Shown here piece by piece: positions 15,555-24,927 of a stretch of DNA of 44,142 bases. Position numbers and translations under genes: made by a program. The DNA lies in assembly GCA_013289395.1 (NCBI GenBank), contig JABCZY010000004.1, forward strand, positions 1-44,142, read 5' to 3'. This stretch comes from Bacteroidota bacterium (GTDB lineage Bacteria; Bacteroidota; Bacteroidia; JABEUT01). Every line of letters begins with the position of its first letter. Position 1 is the stretch's first letter. The notes under the pieces are model-generated. The model saw only the letters and a list, made by a program, of their open reading frames with translations, was not told the origin of the DNA and did no database searches.

Positions 15555-17807
15555 ATGTCTTGGCTTAATAGGTTTTTATTTTCATTTTTTGTTACAGGGG
15601 TTGGTGTGGTTTCCCCCTACTTCGCTTCTGCACAAAACTCTCAGATAGATTCGTTAACGATGGCCTTAAAAAAGTCAGTTAGCGATACAAACCGTGCATT
15701 TTATTTAAATAAACTCAGTTTTCAATATGAAAACATAGGAAACTATATTATGGCCGATTCTATGTCGCACCAAGCCCTAAACTTGGCAACTAAAGAAGGG
15801 TATAAACGTGGCATTGCTTTAGCGTACACTCAAATGGCAAGCGTATATGAAGATCAGGGGAATTATCAAAAAGCGCTGGAAAATTTCTCGAAGGCACTAG
15901 CGATTCGTAAACAATTAAAGGATAAAAGTGGTACTGCGAACTCCCTTAAAAGAATAGGTTTTGTATATAATGAGGAAAGTGAATACTCACTTGCCCTAGG
16001 TTACTTGCAAGAAGCCTCAATGATATACCAGGAGATAAAAGATAAGCATGGTATAGCCATGGTGCAAATTGATATTGGTAAGGTATATACCAACCAGGGC
16101 AATTACGCCAAGGCGCTTGAAGAGCATTTAAATGCTTTAAACGTATTGGAGGAGACAAATGATACCAGCAACATGATATTAACCTACCAGAACATTGGGA
16201 ATGTTTACAGCGGGCAAAAAGCTTATGATAAAGCTCTTGATGAGTATAGAAATGCACTTTTATTAAGCGAAAAGAAGCAAGACACCACAAATATAGCCGA
16301 TGCAGAGAGTAATATTGGCCTTACATACAGTAATAAGGGAGAATACCCGAAAGCCTTGGCAGAAAATTTTAAAGCGCTGGATATACGTACAAAACATAAT
16401 GACAAAAATGGCATTGCAACTTCTCTTATAAATATAGGTGGCATATATTATGCGCAGCAAGATTTCCCGAAAGCTTTAGATTATATTGGTAGGTCGTTGG
16501 ATATTTTTGAGAAGATAGGAAATAAGGACGGCGTTGCAGCTTGCCTTGGTGGTATTGGTCAGGTTTACCAGATGCAAAAAAATTATCCGAAAGCGCTGGA
16601 ATTTGAAAACAAAAGCCTGGACCTTGCTAAAAGTATTGGCTCACTTGATGATATTGCAAGTTCATACCTGACTTTGAGCAGTACTCTGGAGTTGACAGGA
16701 AATACAGGCAAGGCCCTTGAATACTACAAGGATTTTATAAAATATCAAGACAGCATATCGAATAAAGAGAATACAAAAAAAACTGTGCAGGCCGAAATGA
16801 ATTATAATTTCGAAAAGAAACAGGCCGCCGAAAAAGCCGACCAGGACAAGAAGGACGCGATACAGGCAGAAGCGGTAAAAAAACAGAAAATAGTTATTTA
16901 CTCTGTATCAGGTATACTGTTACTGGTTATTGGTTTTGCCATTTTTGCTTATCGCAGCAATTTACAAAAACAAAAAGCCAATCGAGAACTGGATATTAAG
17001 AACAAAAAGATAGAGGCCGCCTATACTATTATTGAAACAAAAAACCATGAAATAACCGATAGTATAAATTACGCCCAGCGAATACAGCAGGCCATACTTC
17101 CGAAAAAGAAAGAAATACTTGAGAGCATACCCGAAAGCTTTGTGCTTTTTAAGCCCAAAGACATTGTAAGCGGAGATTTTTATTTTTTTGCCAACAGGAA
17201 CAATACTAAATTTATTGCAGCGGTAGATTGTACAGGGCATGGCGTTCCGGGTGCATTCATGAGTATGATCGGATGGGAAAAATTGAATGATGCAGTAGAA
17301 GAGACTCCACATACCGGTGAGGTACTAAAGTTATTGAACAGGCGAATAAAAACAGCACTGCACCAATCCAATGACAGAGACAGTACACGGGACGGAATGG
17401 ATATTGCCATCTGCTCTATGCAATATAACCCCGGTGGATTGGATCTTTCTTTTTCCGGAGCTAACCGCCCTATATGGATAGTAAGAAAGGGTACAAAGCA
17501 AGTGGAAGAAATAAAGGCCACCAAAAGATCGATAGGAGGTTTTTCAGAAGAAGATCAGGATTTTGAGGAGCATCAACTGGCCTTGAAGCACGGAGATTCT
17601 TTTTATATCTTCTCTGACGGATACGCCGACCAGTTTGGTGGGGAAAAACAAAAAAAACTTACCACCAAAAAATTCAGAGAGCTCATACTTGATATATGTG
17701 AGCTTCCCATGAACGAACAGGAAAGACACCTGGATGATTTCATTGAAAAATGGAAAGTAAACAGCGAACAGATAGATGATATTCTGGTAATAGGTATAAG
17801 GGTATAA
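15555..17807 (+). CDS. TPR - transmembrane - SpoIIE/PP2C-type phosphatase (paralog)
   Basis: A 750-residue protein with the same plan as the divergent gene at 12853-15126. A signal peptide (to about residue 26, FASAQ) is followed by about eight TPR units (about 55-400; e.g. GNYQKALENFSKAL, GNYAKALEEHLNAL), coiled coil, one membrane helix (about 447-467), a second coiled coil (RIQQAILPKK) and a SpoIIE domain (about 535-750). Motifs DIVSGDFYFF, AVDCTGHGVPGAFM, RDGMDIAI, FSDGYADQFGG and QIDDILVIGI are intact, so it is likely an active Mg/Mn-dependent Ser/Thr phosphatase facing the cytoplasm with the TPRs in the periplasm. No kinase or STAS partner gene is adjacent. Confidence 0.9.
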   Translation: MSWLNRFLFSFFVTGVGVVSPYFASAQNSQIDSLTMALKKSVSDTNRAFYLNKLSFQYENIGNYIMADSMSHQALNLATKEGYKRGIALAYTQMASVYEDQGNYQKALENFSKALAIRKQLKDKSGTANSLKRIGFVYNEESEYSLALGYLQEASMIYQEIKDKHGIAMVQIDIGKVYTNQGNYAKALEEHLNALNVLEETNDTSNMILTYQNIGNVYSGQKAYDKALDEYRNALLLSEKKQDTTNIADAESNIGLTYSNKGEYPKALAENFKALDIRTKHNDKNGIATSLINIGGIYYAQQDFPKALDYIGRSLDIFEKIGNKDGVAACLGGIGQVYQMQKNYPKALEFENKSLDLAKSIGSLDDIASSYLTLSSTLELTGNTGKALEYYKDFIKYQDSISNKENTKKTVQAEMNYNFEKKQAAEKADQDKKDAIQAEAVKKQKIVIYSVSGILLLVIGFAIFAYRSNLQKQKANRELDIKNKKIEAAYTIIETKNHEITDSINYAQRIQQAILPKKKEILESIPESFVLFKPKDIVSGDFYFFANRNNTKFIAAVDCTGHGVPGAFMSMIGWEKLNDAVEETPHTGEVLKLLNRRIKTALHQSNDRDSTRDGMDIAICSMQYNPGGLDLSFSGANRPIWIVRKGTKQVEEIKATKRSIGGFSEEDQDFEEHQLALKHGDSFYIFSDGYADQFGGEKQKKLTTKKFRELILDICELPMNEQERHLDDFIEKWKVNSEQIDDILVIGIRV

Positions 17808-17876
17808 GCCTGTATACAGAATTTTCTTATTTTTATTTCATATTATTTAACCCTAATAATATTAATTAATATCTAC

Positions 17877-20405
17877 GTGAAAAAAATAGCAGCTATTTTA
17901 AGTTTTTGTATTCTATTGTTTGTATCAAATGCACAAACACTAAACCGGAGGCCAACAGCTGCATCAGGCAGTGCAATTGGAATGACATCAGGTGGCGGCA
18001 GTAAAGGATTTGGAGTCATTTTCCAATATGATATTGGAACCGGAAAAGACCATACTCCCACTCATTTTAATGGGAAAAAAATTGAACTTACTTATGGTAA
18101 CCCGCTGGGTAATCTTATACAAGCCTCTAACGGCAAATTATATGGCCTGACATGGTTTGGCGGGACTAAAGGGTATGGTGCAGCATTTTGCTACAACCCA
18201 AAAACCGGCAAGGATAGTGTAATTATTAGCTTCAATGGCCCTAATGGCGCTTACCCGGCAGGCAGTCTTTTTCAGGCGACTAATGGCTTACTGTATGGAA
18301 TGACCGATAGTGGAGGCGTTTCTAATAATGGGGTGTTCTTCAGCTATAATATAGCAACAGGGAAGGACAGTATTATTGTAAATTTTAACGATACAACCAA
18401 TGGTGCAAATCCAACCGGCAACCTTATACAGGCTAAAAATGGATGGTTATATGGAATGACGGCATGGGGTGGAGATAGCACTATTAAAGACGGCACTATT
18501 TTTACATACAATCCGGTTAGCGGAAAGGATTCACTGTTTCATGACTTCCAGTATAATGACGGTGTTTCACCTGAAGGTACATTGGTTCAGGCTTCAAATG
18601 GTTTATTATACGGGATGACATATGAGGGTACTTCATCTAACGATGGAGCACTTTTTGTAATAGACCCCATAACCGGCAAGGATAGTGTCATTTTTGGTTT
18701 CGATAGTGTGCACGGAAGATACCCTACATACAATACATTGATGCAGGCGAAAAATGGTATGCTTTATGGATTGGTATCTGAGGGTGGTAATAATGACGGC
18801 GGAGTGCTTTTTGCATTAGATCCTAAAAATGGCTTAGATACTACTGCTTTCCTTAGCCTTGATGATATAGGCGGAGATTACCCTAACGGAAGCCTTATGC
18901 AGGCAAAGAACGGCCTTCTTTATGGTATGACTACCCAGGGTGGTTATAGTAATTATGGAAGCCTTTTTATTTATGATCCTGTTTCGGGAATAGATAGCAT
19001 ATTATTTGATTTTAGCGGGAATAATGGTGCCTATCCATACGGAAGCCTGGTGCTCGATTCGAATGGATTATTGTATGGAATGACCTACAGTGGTGGTCAT
19101 TATGGATATGGTGTACTTTTCTGTTACAATACCATTACCCTTAAAGACAGTGTACTGTTTAACTTTAACGGAGCCGTTAGTAATAATAATTGTATGGTGC
19201 AGGGCACAGGCGGACTTTTATATGGAATGTCACTTGTAGGAGGTAATAATTTTTATGGTGATATTTTCAGTTTTGATCCAAACTCTGGTACTAATACAGT
19301 GATTTATAGTTTCGATAGTACCTCAGGCCAATATCCTTACTCAGGCCTTATTCAGGCTTCGAATGGCTTGCTTTATGGCATGACACAATATGGTGGTGCG
19401 AATAATGAGGGTGTTCTATTTAGTTATAATACAGGTAGCAATACAGAGGCTGTTGCAGTAAACTTTAACGATGCAAACGGTTCTTATCCGGAGGGGAATT
19501 TATTGCAGGCCTCAAATGGTTTGATTTATGGAATGACTCCTAATGGCGGAAGCAATGCGGAAGGTACTCTGTTTTACTATAACCCGGTATCGGGCAAAGA
19601 TAGTGTGATGGTTAATCTGTCGGATAATATCGGATTCTCTCCTTATGGTGGGGTAATACAGGCCAATGATGGCCTCCTTTACGGAATGACGAATAGCGGG
19701 GGGACTAATTATGATGGTGTGATATTTAGTTTTAATACAAAAACTAAATCATATAAGGCTCTGTACAGCTTCAATGATTCAACAAGCGGAGAAGCGCCTT
19801 ACGGTAACCTTGTTCAGGCTGAAGATAGCCTGTTATATGGAATGACATACTTTGGTGGCAAGCAGGGCGATGGAGTATTATTCAGTTTTAATACGAAGAC
19901 TAATAAAGAAATACCCTTAATGAATTTTAAAGGAGCAAATGGCGCAAACCCAACAGGAACATTGGTGTTAGATAGTGCAGGTACAACTCTTTATGGTACA
20001 ACATCTATCGGCGGGCAATCAAACTATGGTGTGCTCTTTAGTTATAATATACTTACCGGTAAAGATTCTGTTTTACTCAGCTTTAGTGATACTAACGGAG
20101 CTAACCCAACCAGCTTGCTTATTATAGGAGGTTTTGTTTCGGGTATTAATACAATAACTGAAACTCATGATGTAATAATGGTATATCCAAATCCTTTCAG
20201 GGATGCTGCTACGGTGCTCTTTAGTACAGCGGGAGAACATTATGTGGAAATGTATAGCCCGAGTGGTGAAATGATCAGGTCGCTATCATGCAATACTTCA
20301 CATTGCGAAATTTCGAGGAATAATCTTCCTGCAGGAATTTACTTCTTGAAATTCTATAATAGCAATCATGCTTTTGAATATACTTCCAAAATTATTATTC
20401 AATAA
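17877..20405 (+). CDS. Secreted GloVer-repeat protein with T9SS type A sorting domain
   Basis: An 842-residue protein starting at a GTG. A signal peptide (residues 1-20, to SNAQ) is followed by about 13 tandem units of roughly 55 residues, each with a core like NGLLYGMT..GG and a following G-x-LF-x-Y/F-x-P/T strand. These match the Gloeo/Verruco (TIGR03803) repeat that forms propeller-like folds. The last about 75 residues (VYPNPFRDAATVLF ... LPAGIYFLKFYN ... KIIIQ) are a Por/T9SS type A sorting domain, so the protein should cross the outer membrane and be released or anchored at the surface. It lies 69 bp after the phosphatase gene, possibly co-transcribed, and ends before a bidirectional terminator. 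Confidence 0.88.
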   Translation: MKKIAAILSFCILLFVSNAQTLNRRPTAASGSAIGMTSGGGSKGFGVIFQYDIGTGKDHTPTHFNGKKIELTYGNPLGNLIQASNGKLYGLTWFGGTKGYGAAFCYNPKTGKDSVIISFNGPNGAYPAGSLFQATNGLLYGMTDSGGVSNNGVFFSYNIATGKDSIIVNFNDTTNGANPTGNLIQAKNGWLYGMTAWGGDSTIKDGTIFTYNPVSGKDSLFHDFQYNDGVSPEGTLVQASNGLLYGMTYEGTSSNDGALFVIDPITGKDSVIFGFDSVHGRYPTYNTLMQAKNGMLYGLVSEGGNNDGGVLFALDPKNGLDTTAFLSLDDIGGDYPNGSLMQAKNGLLYGMTTQGGYSNYGSLFIYDPVSGIDSILFDFSGNNGAYPYGSLVLDSNGLLYGMTYSGGHYGYGVLFCYNTITLKDSVLFNFNGAVSNNNCMVQGTGGLLYGMSLVGGNNFYGDIFSFDPNSGTNTVIYSFDSTSGQYPYSGLIQASNGLLYGMTQYGGANNEGVLFSYNTGSNTEAVAVNFNDANGSYPEGNLLQASNGLIYGMTPNGGSNAEGTLFYYNPVSGKDSVMVNLSDNIGFSPYGGVIQANDGLLYGMTNSGGTNYDGVIFSFNTKTKSYKALYSFNDSTSGEAPYGNLVQAEDSLLYGMTYFGGKQGDGVLFSFNTKTNKEIPLMNFKGANGANPTGTLVLDSAGTTLYGTTSIGGQSNYGVLFSYNILTGKDSVLLSFSDTNGANPTSLLIIGGFVSGINTITETHDVIMVYPNPFRDAATVLFSTAGEHYVEMYSPSGEMIRSLSCNTSHCEISRNNLPAGIYFLKFYNSNHAFEYTSKIIIQ

Positions 20406-20480
20406 GCTAGAGGATGTCTTTGGCGAATAGTGTAAATAAGAGATAGTTTCTATACGATCTTTAATCTTTATTAAAAACAC

Positions 20481-20508
20481 GAAAAGGCGCGAAAAGCGTC
20501 TTTTTTTT
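20481..20508. terminator. Bidirectional terminator between GloVer gene and tRNA-Cys
   Basis: AAAAGGCGC (20482-20490) pairs with GCGTCTTTT (20496-20504), one G-U pair, loop GAAAA, then TTTT on the + strand and A-run/T-run symmetry on the minus strand. It serves the + gene ending at 20405 and the minus-strand tRNA-Cys. Confidence 0.75.
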
Positions 20509-20509
20509 G

Positions 20510-20580
20510 AGGTCCCGAGCGGATTCGAACCGCTGTACAAGGTTTTGCAGACCTCTGCCTAGCCACTCGGCCACAGGACC
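20510..20580 (-). tRNA. tRNA-Cys (anticodon GCA)
   Basis: The minus strand folds as a cloverleaf. The acceptor GGTCCTG pairs with CGGGACC, anticodon loop CTGCAAA (anticodon GCA) sits on a 5-bp stem, and the T-arm is GCGG-TTCGAAT-CCGC. The discriminator is T, as expected for tRNA-Cys. No CCA is encoded. Confidence 0.95.
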
Positions 20581-20720
20581 TTTTTTCAAGGTAAATTGTT
20601 CCATTTGCCGTCTTATTCAACAAATTGGGAACCTTATTTCAATAAAAGTACTGTTTATCCGTTATCTGGCTGAACAGTACCTTTTTTACTTGGGCTGCAA
20701 ATGTAATAAAATTAACAATG
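20581..20720. other. Divergent promoter region, tRNA-Cys and ABC exporter
   Basis: Between tRNA-Cys and the ABC gene. On the minus strand a TACCTTG element lies about 10 bp before the tRNA, with TTGTTG about 24 bp further upstream, a plausible tRNA promoter. No ORF of its own. Confidence 0.35.
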
Positions 20721-20728
20721 TATCTTTG
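20721..20728 (+). promoter_or_regulatory. -7 box TATCTTTG before the ABC exporter gene
   Basis: Perfect TAnnTTTG match, 22 bp upstream of the TTG start codon at 20751, implying a leader of roughly 15 nt. It supports the TTG start. Confidence 0.6.
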
Positions 20729-20750
20729 AACCTTATTAACTTAAAATCAC

Positions 20751-22607
20751 TTGAAAGGACTACTTAAAATACTTCGGTATATAAAGGGCTATAAGCGCTT
20801 TGCTGTGTTAAACGTGATATTTAATATTCTGCAACTGGTGTTTTCCCTCTTTTCCCTCACCATGGTAATTCCACTTATTCAGCTATTATTTAACACCGAT
20901 CCGGCTGAATATGCAGAAACATTGAAAAAACTTCCTCCAGAGATTAGCATAGGGCATTTATCTCCTAAAAACTTAACCGAATATCTTAAATACCACATTA
21001 CCCAATCAATAGTAAATGGTGGCGCAGAACGGATACTACTTACAATATGTATTGTTTTTGTAATTGTTGTGCTACTCAAAAATCTATTCAGGTACCTGGC
21101 TATCTTTTATATGGCTCCCATCCGGAACGGAGTAGTTAAAGATATACGCAACGAAATATTCAGTAAAGTACTGGAGCTTCCTCTATCCTATTATTCTGAT
21201 GAGCGTAAAGGCGATATAATGTCGCGTATGACAACCGATGTGCAGGAGGTAGAATGGTCTATTATGCAATCCATTGAAATGCTTACGGTAAACCCATTGC
21301 AGATAATTATTTTCGTTGGCGCACTTATATTTATAAGCCCGCAACTTACCTTTTTTGTATTTGTTCTTTTACCGGTAACAGGTTTACTTATTGCCCGAAT
21401 AGCTAAAAGTCTTAAGCGCAGTTCCACCAAATCGAAAGAACAGATGGGCCGTATTTTTTCCATGATGGAAGAAACACTTAGTGGTTTACGCATTGTTAAA
21501 GCTTTTAATGCAGAAAATATTACCCGTACAAATTTTATTGAGGAGAATAATAATTACACTCACACTATGAATCGTGTGTATCGTAAAACTGACCTAGCTT
21601 CCCCGTTAAGTGAATTCTTAACTTCAATTGTTATAGCCGTTATTATGTATTTTGGTGGCAAACTGGTATGGAGCTCAGCACATACATTAAGTGGCGAACT
21701 GTTTGTATACTATCTGGTGGTTTTTTCACAGCTTATTCCTCCTGCTAAAGCTTTTACCCAGGCATATTATACGGTGCAAAAGGGAATGGCCTCGGTAGAA
21801 CGTATTGATAAAATAATTCAGAGTGAGGTTACTATTCGTGAGAAAGAAAATGCAATTACCATTAACTCATTCGATAAAGAAATAGAATATAAAAACGTAT
21901 CATTTGCATACCAGCGTGGCGATAATGGCTGGGCTTTGAAGGATGTAAACCTTAAAATACCTAAGGGCAAAACCATTGCAATTGTAGGGCAATCTGGCTC
22001 GGGAAAGAGCACCCTGGTAGATATGCTTCCGCGTTTTTACGACCCCACCGATGGCGAAATAACTATTGATGGTAAACCGCTTAAAGACCTTACACTTACC
22101 AGTATTCGTAACCTGATGGGTATTGTTACGCAGGAGAGCATTTTGTTCAACGATACGGTAAAGAACAACATTGCCTTTGGCATGAAAAACATTACCACCG
22201 AACAGGTTATAGAAGCAGCCAAAGTAGCCAATGCGCACGATTTTATAATGCGCATGGAAAATGGCTACGAAACAAATATTGGTGACAGGGGAAGTAAACT
22301 ATCGGGTGGTGAACGCCAACGTATGAGCATAGCACGTGCCATTCTGAAGAATCCACCTGTACTAATATTAGATGAAGCGACATCAGCACTCGATACTGAA
22401 TCGGAAAGGCTTGTGCAAGATGCCCTTACCAAGCTTATGGCACACCGTACTTCTATAGTAATTGCACACAGGCTTTCTACCATTAAAAATGCCGACGAAA
22501 TTATAGTTATGCAAAAGAGCCTTATAGTTGAAAGAGGTACACATGCTGAGCTTTTGACCCATAACGGCACGTATAAAAAGCTGTACGACCTGCAAAGTTT
22601 TGTATAA
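20751..22607 (+). CDS. ABC exporter, fused permease-ATPase (MsbA-like)
   Basis: A 618-residue half-transporter. A six-helix ABC type 1 membrane domain (about 1-340) is followed by an ATPase domain (about 380-618) with Walker A GQSGSGKST, signature LSGGERQR, Walker B VLILDEATSALD and switch His in VIAHRLSTI. It works as a homodimer moving lipids or hydrophobic substrates out of the inner leaflet. Resemblance to MsbA suggests lipid A-core or drug export, but the substrate cannot be fixed. The start is TTG; the next in-frame ATG is inside the first membrane helix, and the -7 box lies 22 bp upstream. Confidence 0.9.
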   Translation: MKGLLKILRYIKGYKRFAVLNVIFNILQLVFSLFSLTMVIPLIQLLFNTDPAEYAETLKKLPPEISIGHLSPKNLTEYLKYHITQSIVNGGAERILLTICIVFVIVVLLKNLFRYLAIFYMAPIRNGVVKDIRNEIFSKVLELPLSYYSDERKGDIMSRMTTDVQEVEWSIMQSIEMLTVNPLQIIIFVGALIFISPQLTFFVFVLLPVTGLLIARIAKSLKRSSTKSKEQMGRIFSMMEETLSGLRIVKAFNAENITRTNFIEENNNYTHTMNRVYRKTDLASPLSEFLTSIVIAVIMYFGGKLVWSSAHTLSGELFVYYLVVFSQLIPPAKAFTQAYYTVQKGMASVERIDKIIQSEVTIREKENAITINSFDKEIEYKNVSFAYQRGDNGWALKDVNLKIPKGKTIAIVGQSGSGKSTLVDMLPRFYDPTDGEITIDGKPLKDLTLTSIRNLMGIVTQESILFNDTVKNNIAFGMKNITTEQVIEAAKVANAHDFIMRMENGYETNIGDRGSKLSGGERQRMSIARAILKNPPVLILDEATSALDTESERLVQDALTKLMAHRTSIVIAHRLSTIKNADEIIVMQKSLIVERGTHAELLTHNGTYKKLYDLQSFV

Positions 22608-22663
22608 TCTGCACAGATTATGAAAAATTCACTACTTTCGTGGTCCTTAAAAAAAGCATCAAT

Positions 22664-22747
22664 GCCCGGATGGCGGAACCGGTAGACGCGCTGGTCTCAA
22701 AAACCAGTTCTTTCACGAGAATGCCGGTTCGATTCCGGCTCCGGGTA
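22664..22747 (+). tRNA. tRNA-Leu (anticodon CAA)
   Basis: Acceptor GCCCGGA pairs with TCCGGGT (one G-U), anticodon loop CTCAAAA (anticodon CAA) sits on CTGGT/ACCAG, there is a long variable arm typical of tRNA-Leu, T-arm GCCGG-TTCGATT-CCGGC, and discriminator A. No CCA is encoded. Confidence 0.95.
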
Positions 22748-22819
22748 CTGAAGCAAATTTCTTTTCAACTCTTAGCTAATTTTCGGCATTTACAAGTAAA
22801 GATGTAGGTTTGTCTTATT

Positions 22820-23884
22820 ATGCCAAGCCAAATGACGAAATATTTAAATCACATTTACCCGCTGCTTATCTTATTAGTTTTTTTCCCTTCCTGCAAGGGA
22901 CAAGATCAAAAATCAATTGAAAACAAATCTGAACAGGTTGCCAAGGCAATTGCAGGCGATACAGTTTCTGAAATTGGCGGGGCTATCCGTTGCATTTTTC
23001 AAGACTCCAAAAATAACTTTTGGTTTGCTACCGATGGAGAAGGCGTGTTTAAATATGACGGAAAAAAAATGGTACAATTTACAAGCAAGCATGGACTCAG
23101 CTCGAATTTTGTTTGGAATGTTCAGGAAGGTAAGAATGGAAATATCTGGCTCAAAACAAAGGATGGCATTTGCTATTTTGACGGCAAAGAATTTAAAACA
23201 ATCCCGGCCGATACTTCTGCTCTTCAAACAACGAATTATAACTATCTGAATGATGAATTGTTAGTTGAATACTATTACAATGGGAAATCACTGGTAAAAA
23301 TTCAATTACCTAAAACTTCACCACTTAAGAATGATAATAATTCCCGATTTCAATATGACATTTATTGCACCTGCAAAGATAGAAATGGTAATTTGTGGTT
23401 CGGAACCTGCACCGCGGGTGTTTGCAAATACGATGGAAAAACGTACACCTGGCTTGACAATAAAGAGTTAGGTGCCCCGGTCCGGTCAATTTTTGAAGAT
23501 AAAAACGGAACTATTTGGATGGGCAATAATGGATACGGCCTGTTTCGGTACGATGGGAAAAGTTTGACCAACATTACAAAAGAAAAGAAACTGGAAAACC
23601 CGAATTTCATAAAAACTTTTGAGAGCAAAGAAGGCACTTTGGCTCGTGTCTGGACAATTACAGACGACAAACAAGGAAACCTTTGGGTAGGAACAATAGA
23701 TGCAGGAGCTTGGATGTTTGATGGCAAAACGTTAACCAATTTTACAACTAAAGATGGGCTTGGCAGCGATAATATCTGGACAATCTATAAAGACAAAAAC
23801 AATAATCTTTGGTTTGGAACAGACGGAGCTGGAGTTTATACTTTTAACGGAAAGACATTTCAAAAATTCCGCCTAACAAAGTAA
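22820..23884 (+). CDS. Reg_prop beta-propeller lipoprotein
   Basis: A 354-residue protein; an ATG four codons later (22832) is equally possible. The N-terminus has a hydrophobic segment ending FFPSC at about residues 24-28, a lipobox-like site, so it is likely lipid-anchored. It contains five to six units of the two-component regulator propeller repeat (DKNGTIWMGNNGYGLFRYDG, DKQGNLWVGTIDAGAWMFDG and others). In Bacteroidota hybrid sensors such propellers form the periplasmic sensor and are fused to a histidine kinase. Here there is no kinase part, so it acts alone as a binding or structural module. Confidence 0.8.
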   Translation: MPSQMTKYLNHIYPLLILLVFFPSCKGQDQKSIENKSEQVAKAIAGDTVSEIGGAIRCIFQDSKNNFWFATDGEGVFKYDGKKMVQFTSKHGLSSNFVWNVQEGKNGNIWLKTKDGICYFDGKEFKTIPADTSALQTTNYNYLNDELLVEYYYNGKSLVKIQLPKTSPLKNDNNSRFQYDIYCTCKDRNGNLWFGTCTAGVCKYDGKTYTWLDNKELGAPVRSIFEDKNGTIWMGNNGYGLFRYDGKSLTNITKEKKLENPNFIKTFESKEGTLARVWTITDDKQGNLWVGTIDAGAWMFDGKTLTNFTTKDGLGSDNIWTIYKDKNNNLWFGTDGAGVYTFNGKTFQKFRLTK

Positions 23885-23989
23885 GTTAATCACCCGGAAA
23901 TTTGCAGTAATTATCTATCGATTTTCCTGCCATTGAAAATCACCTAAAAAGTTCGATATTGGGTACCCACCGGATGCTCAAAGTGTAAG

Positions 23990-24898
23990 TCATTTATTTT
24001 TCATAACCTTTTTCATACGTGAAGGCTTACCTTTACCTTTGGTGATAAGATTCCGTAAACTCTGCTTTAAATATTCACCCCATGCATCAGAACAGGTTAC
24101 GTAGCACTCAATCTCCGGAACTAAACCTTTGTGTGTAAACAGGATTTGTGTATTGCTATCCTTATCCGAGATTTCCCAGATCAATTTCGTGCCTTTCCAC
24201 TCTTTCTTGTTTTTAAGCCATGGTTTATTACAATCTGTAACAAACCAAACTATTTTTTTTCCGGGAACTAATTCGGTTACTTTCATCGTTATGTAAACTT
24301 CTCCGAATCGCACAGTAAAAATATCGTTCTGCTTTCTCAAACTCCCTTCCACGTCTTCGGTCCACCAGCTGTGAACATTATTGATTGCATTGAATGCTTC
24401 CTTATGCGATGTTGTAACAATAATAGTTGCTGTATAATCCTTCTGTTTAACCTTCTCTTTTTTATTCGGATTGCCTTTACCTTTGGTTATCAAGTTCCGC
24501 AAGCTTTGCGTTGCATATTCTCCCCAGGCATTGGAACATATCTCATAACATTCGTAAGCGGGAACTAGTCCCTGGTGGGTAAAGCGGATTTGCGTCTTCT
24601 TCTCTTTTTTAGAGATTTCGAAAATAATTTTTGTGTCTTTCCATTCGCTTTTATCTTTTGTAAAACTAAAATAGTTGTCCAGTACAAGCCACACTACTTT
24701 TTCATTCGGAATGACCTCTATTAATTTCATCCGGCAATTGTGCACGTCTTTATAATGGTAGGTAAACTCATCATTGAGTTTTTCCGTATTGCCTTCAATT
24801 TCTTCACTCCACCATCCACGAGGGTTAGTTATTGCTTTGAATGCTTCTGCCGTGGTATTGTCTACCAATATTGTAGCTGTAAAATCTTTCGTTTTCAT
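23990..24898 (-). CDS. Tandem SRPBCC (AHSA1-like) protein
   Basis: A 302-residue protein made of two copies of an about 145-residue START/SRPBCC domain (roughly 1-145 and 155-295). Each copy begins KDFTATI/KDYTATI, has a WW(S/T)E.(I/V)EG motif, and ends AWGEY..QSLRNLITKGKG. The fold holds hydrophobic ligands; AHSA1-like members are often of unknown role. It is 29 bp downstream of the RibD-C domain gene in the same direction, so the two are likely co-transcribed and under the divergent AraC-type regulator. Confidence 0.8.
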   Translation of the reverse strand: MKTKDFTATILVDNTTAEAFKAITNPRGWWSEEIEGNTEKLNDEFTYHYKDVHNCRMKLIEVIPNEKVVWLVLDNYFSFTKDKSEWKDTKIIFEISKKEKKTQIRFTHQGLVPAYECYEICSNAWGEYATQSLRNLITKGKGNPNKKEKVKQKDYTATIIVTTSHKEAFNAINNVHSWWTEDVEGSLRKQNDIFTVRFGEVYITMKVTELVPGKKIVWFVTDCNKPWLKNKKEWKGTKLIWEISDKDSNTQILFTHKGLVPEIECYVTCSDAWGEYLKQSLRNLITKGKGKPSRMKKVMKNK

Positions 24899-24927
24899 TT
24901 TGTTTATGTTTTTGATTGTCGGATTTT

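Noticed and set aside
17877-20405. Tandem repeats as a possible CRISPR or satellite
   Set aside because: The units are coding, about 165 bp long and vary at DNA level while keeping the protein motif.
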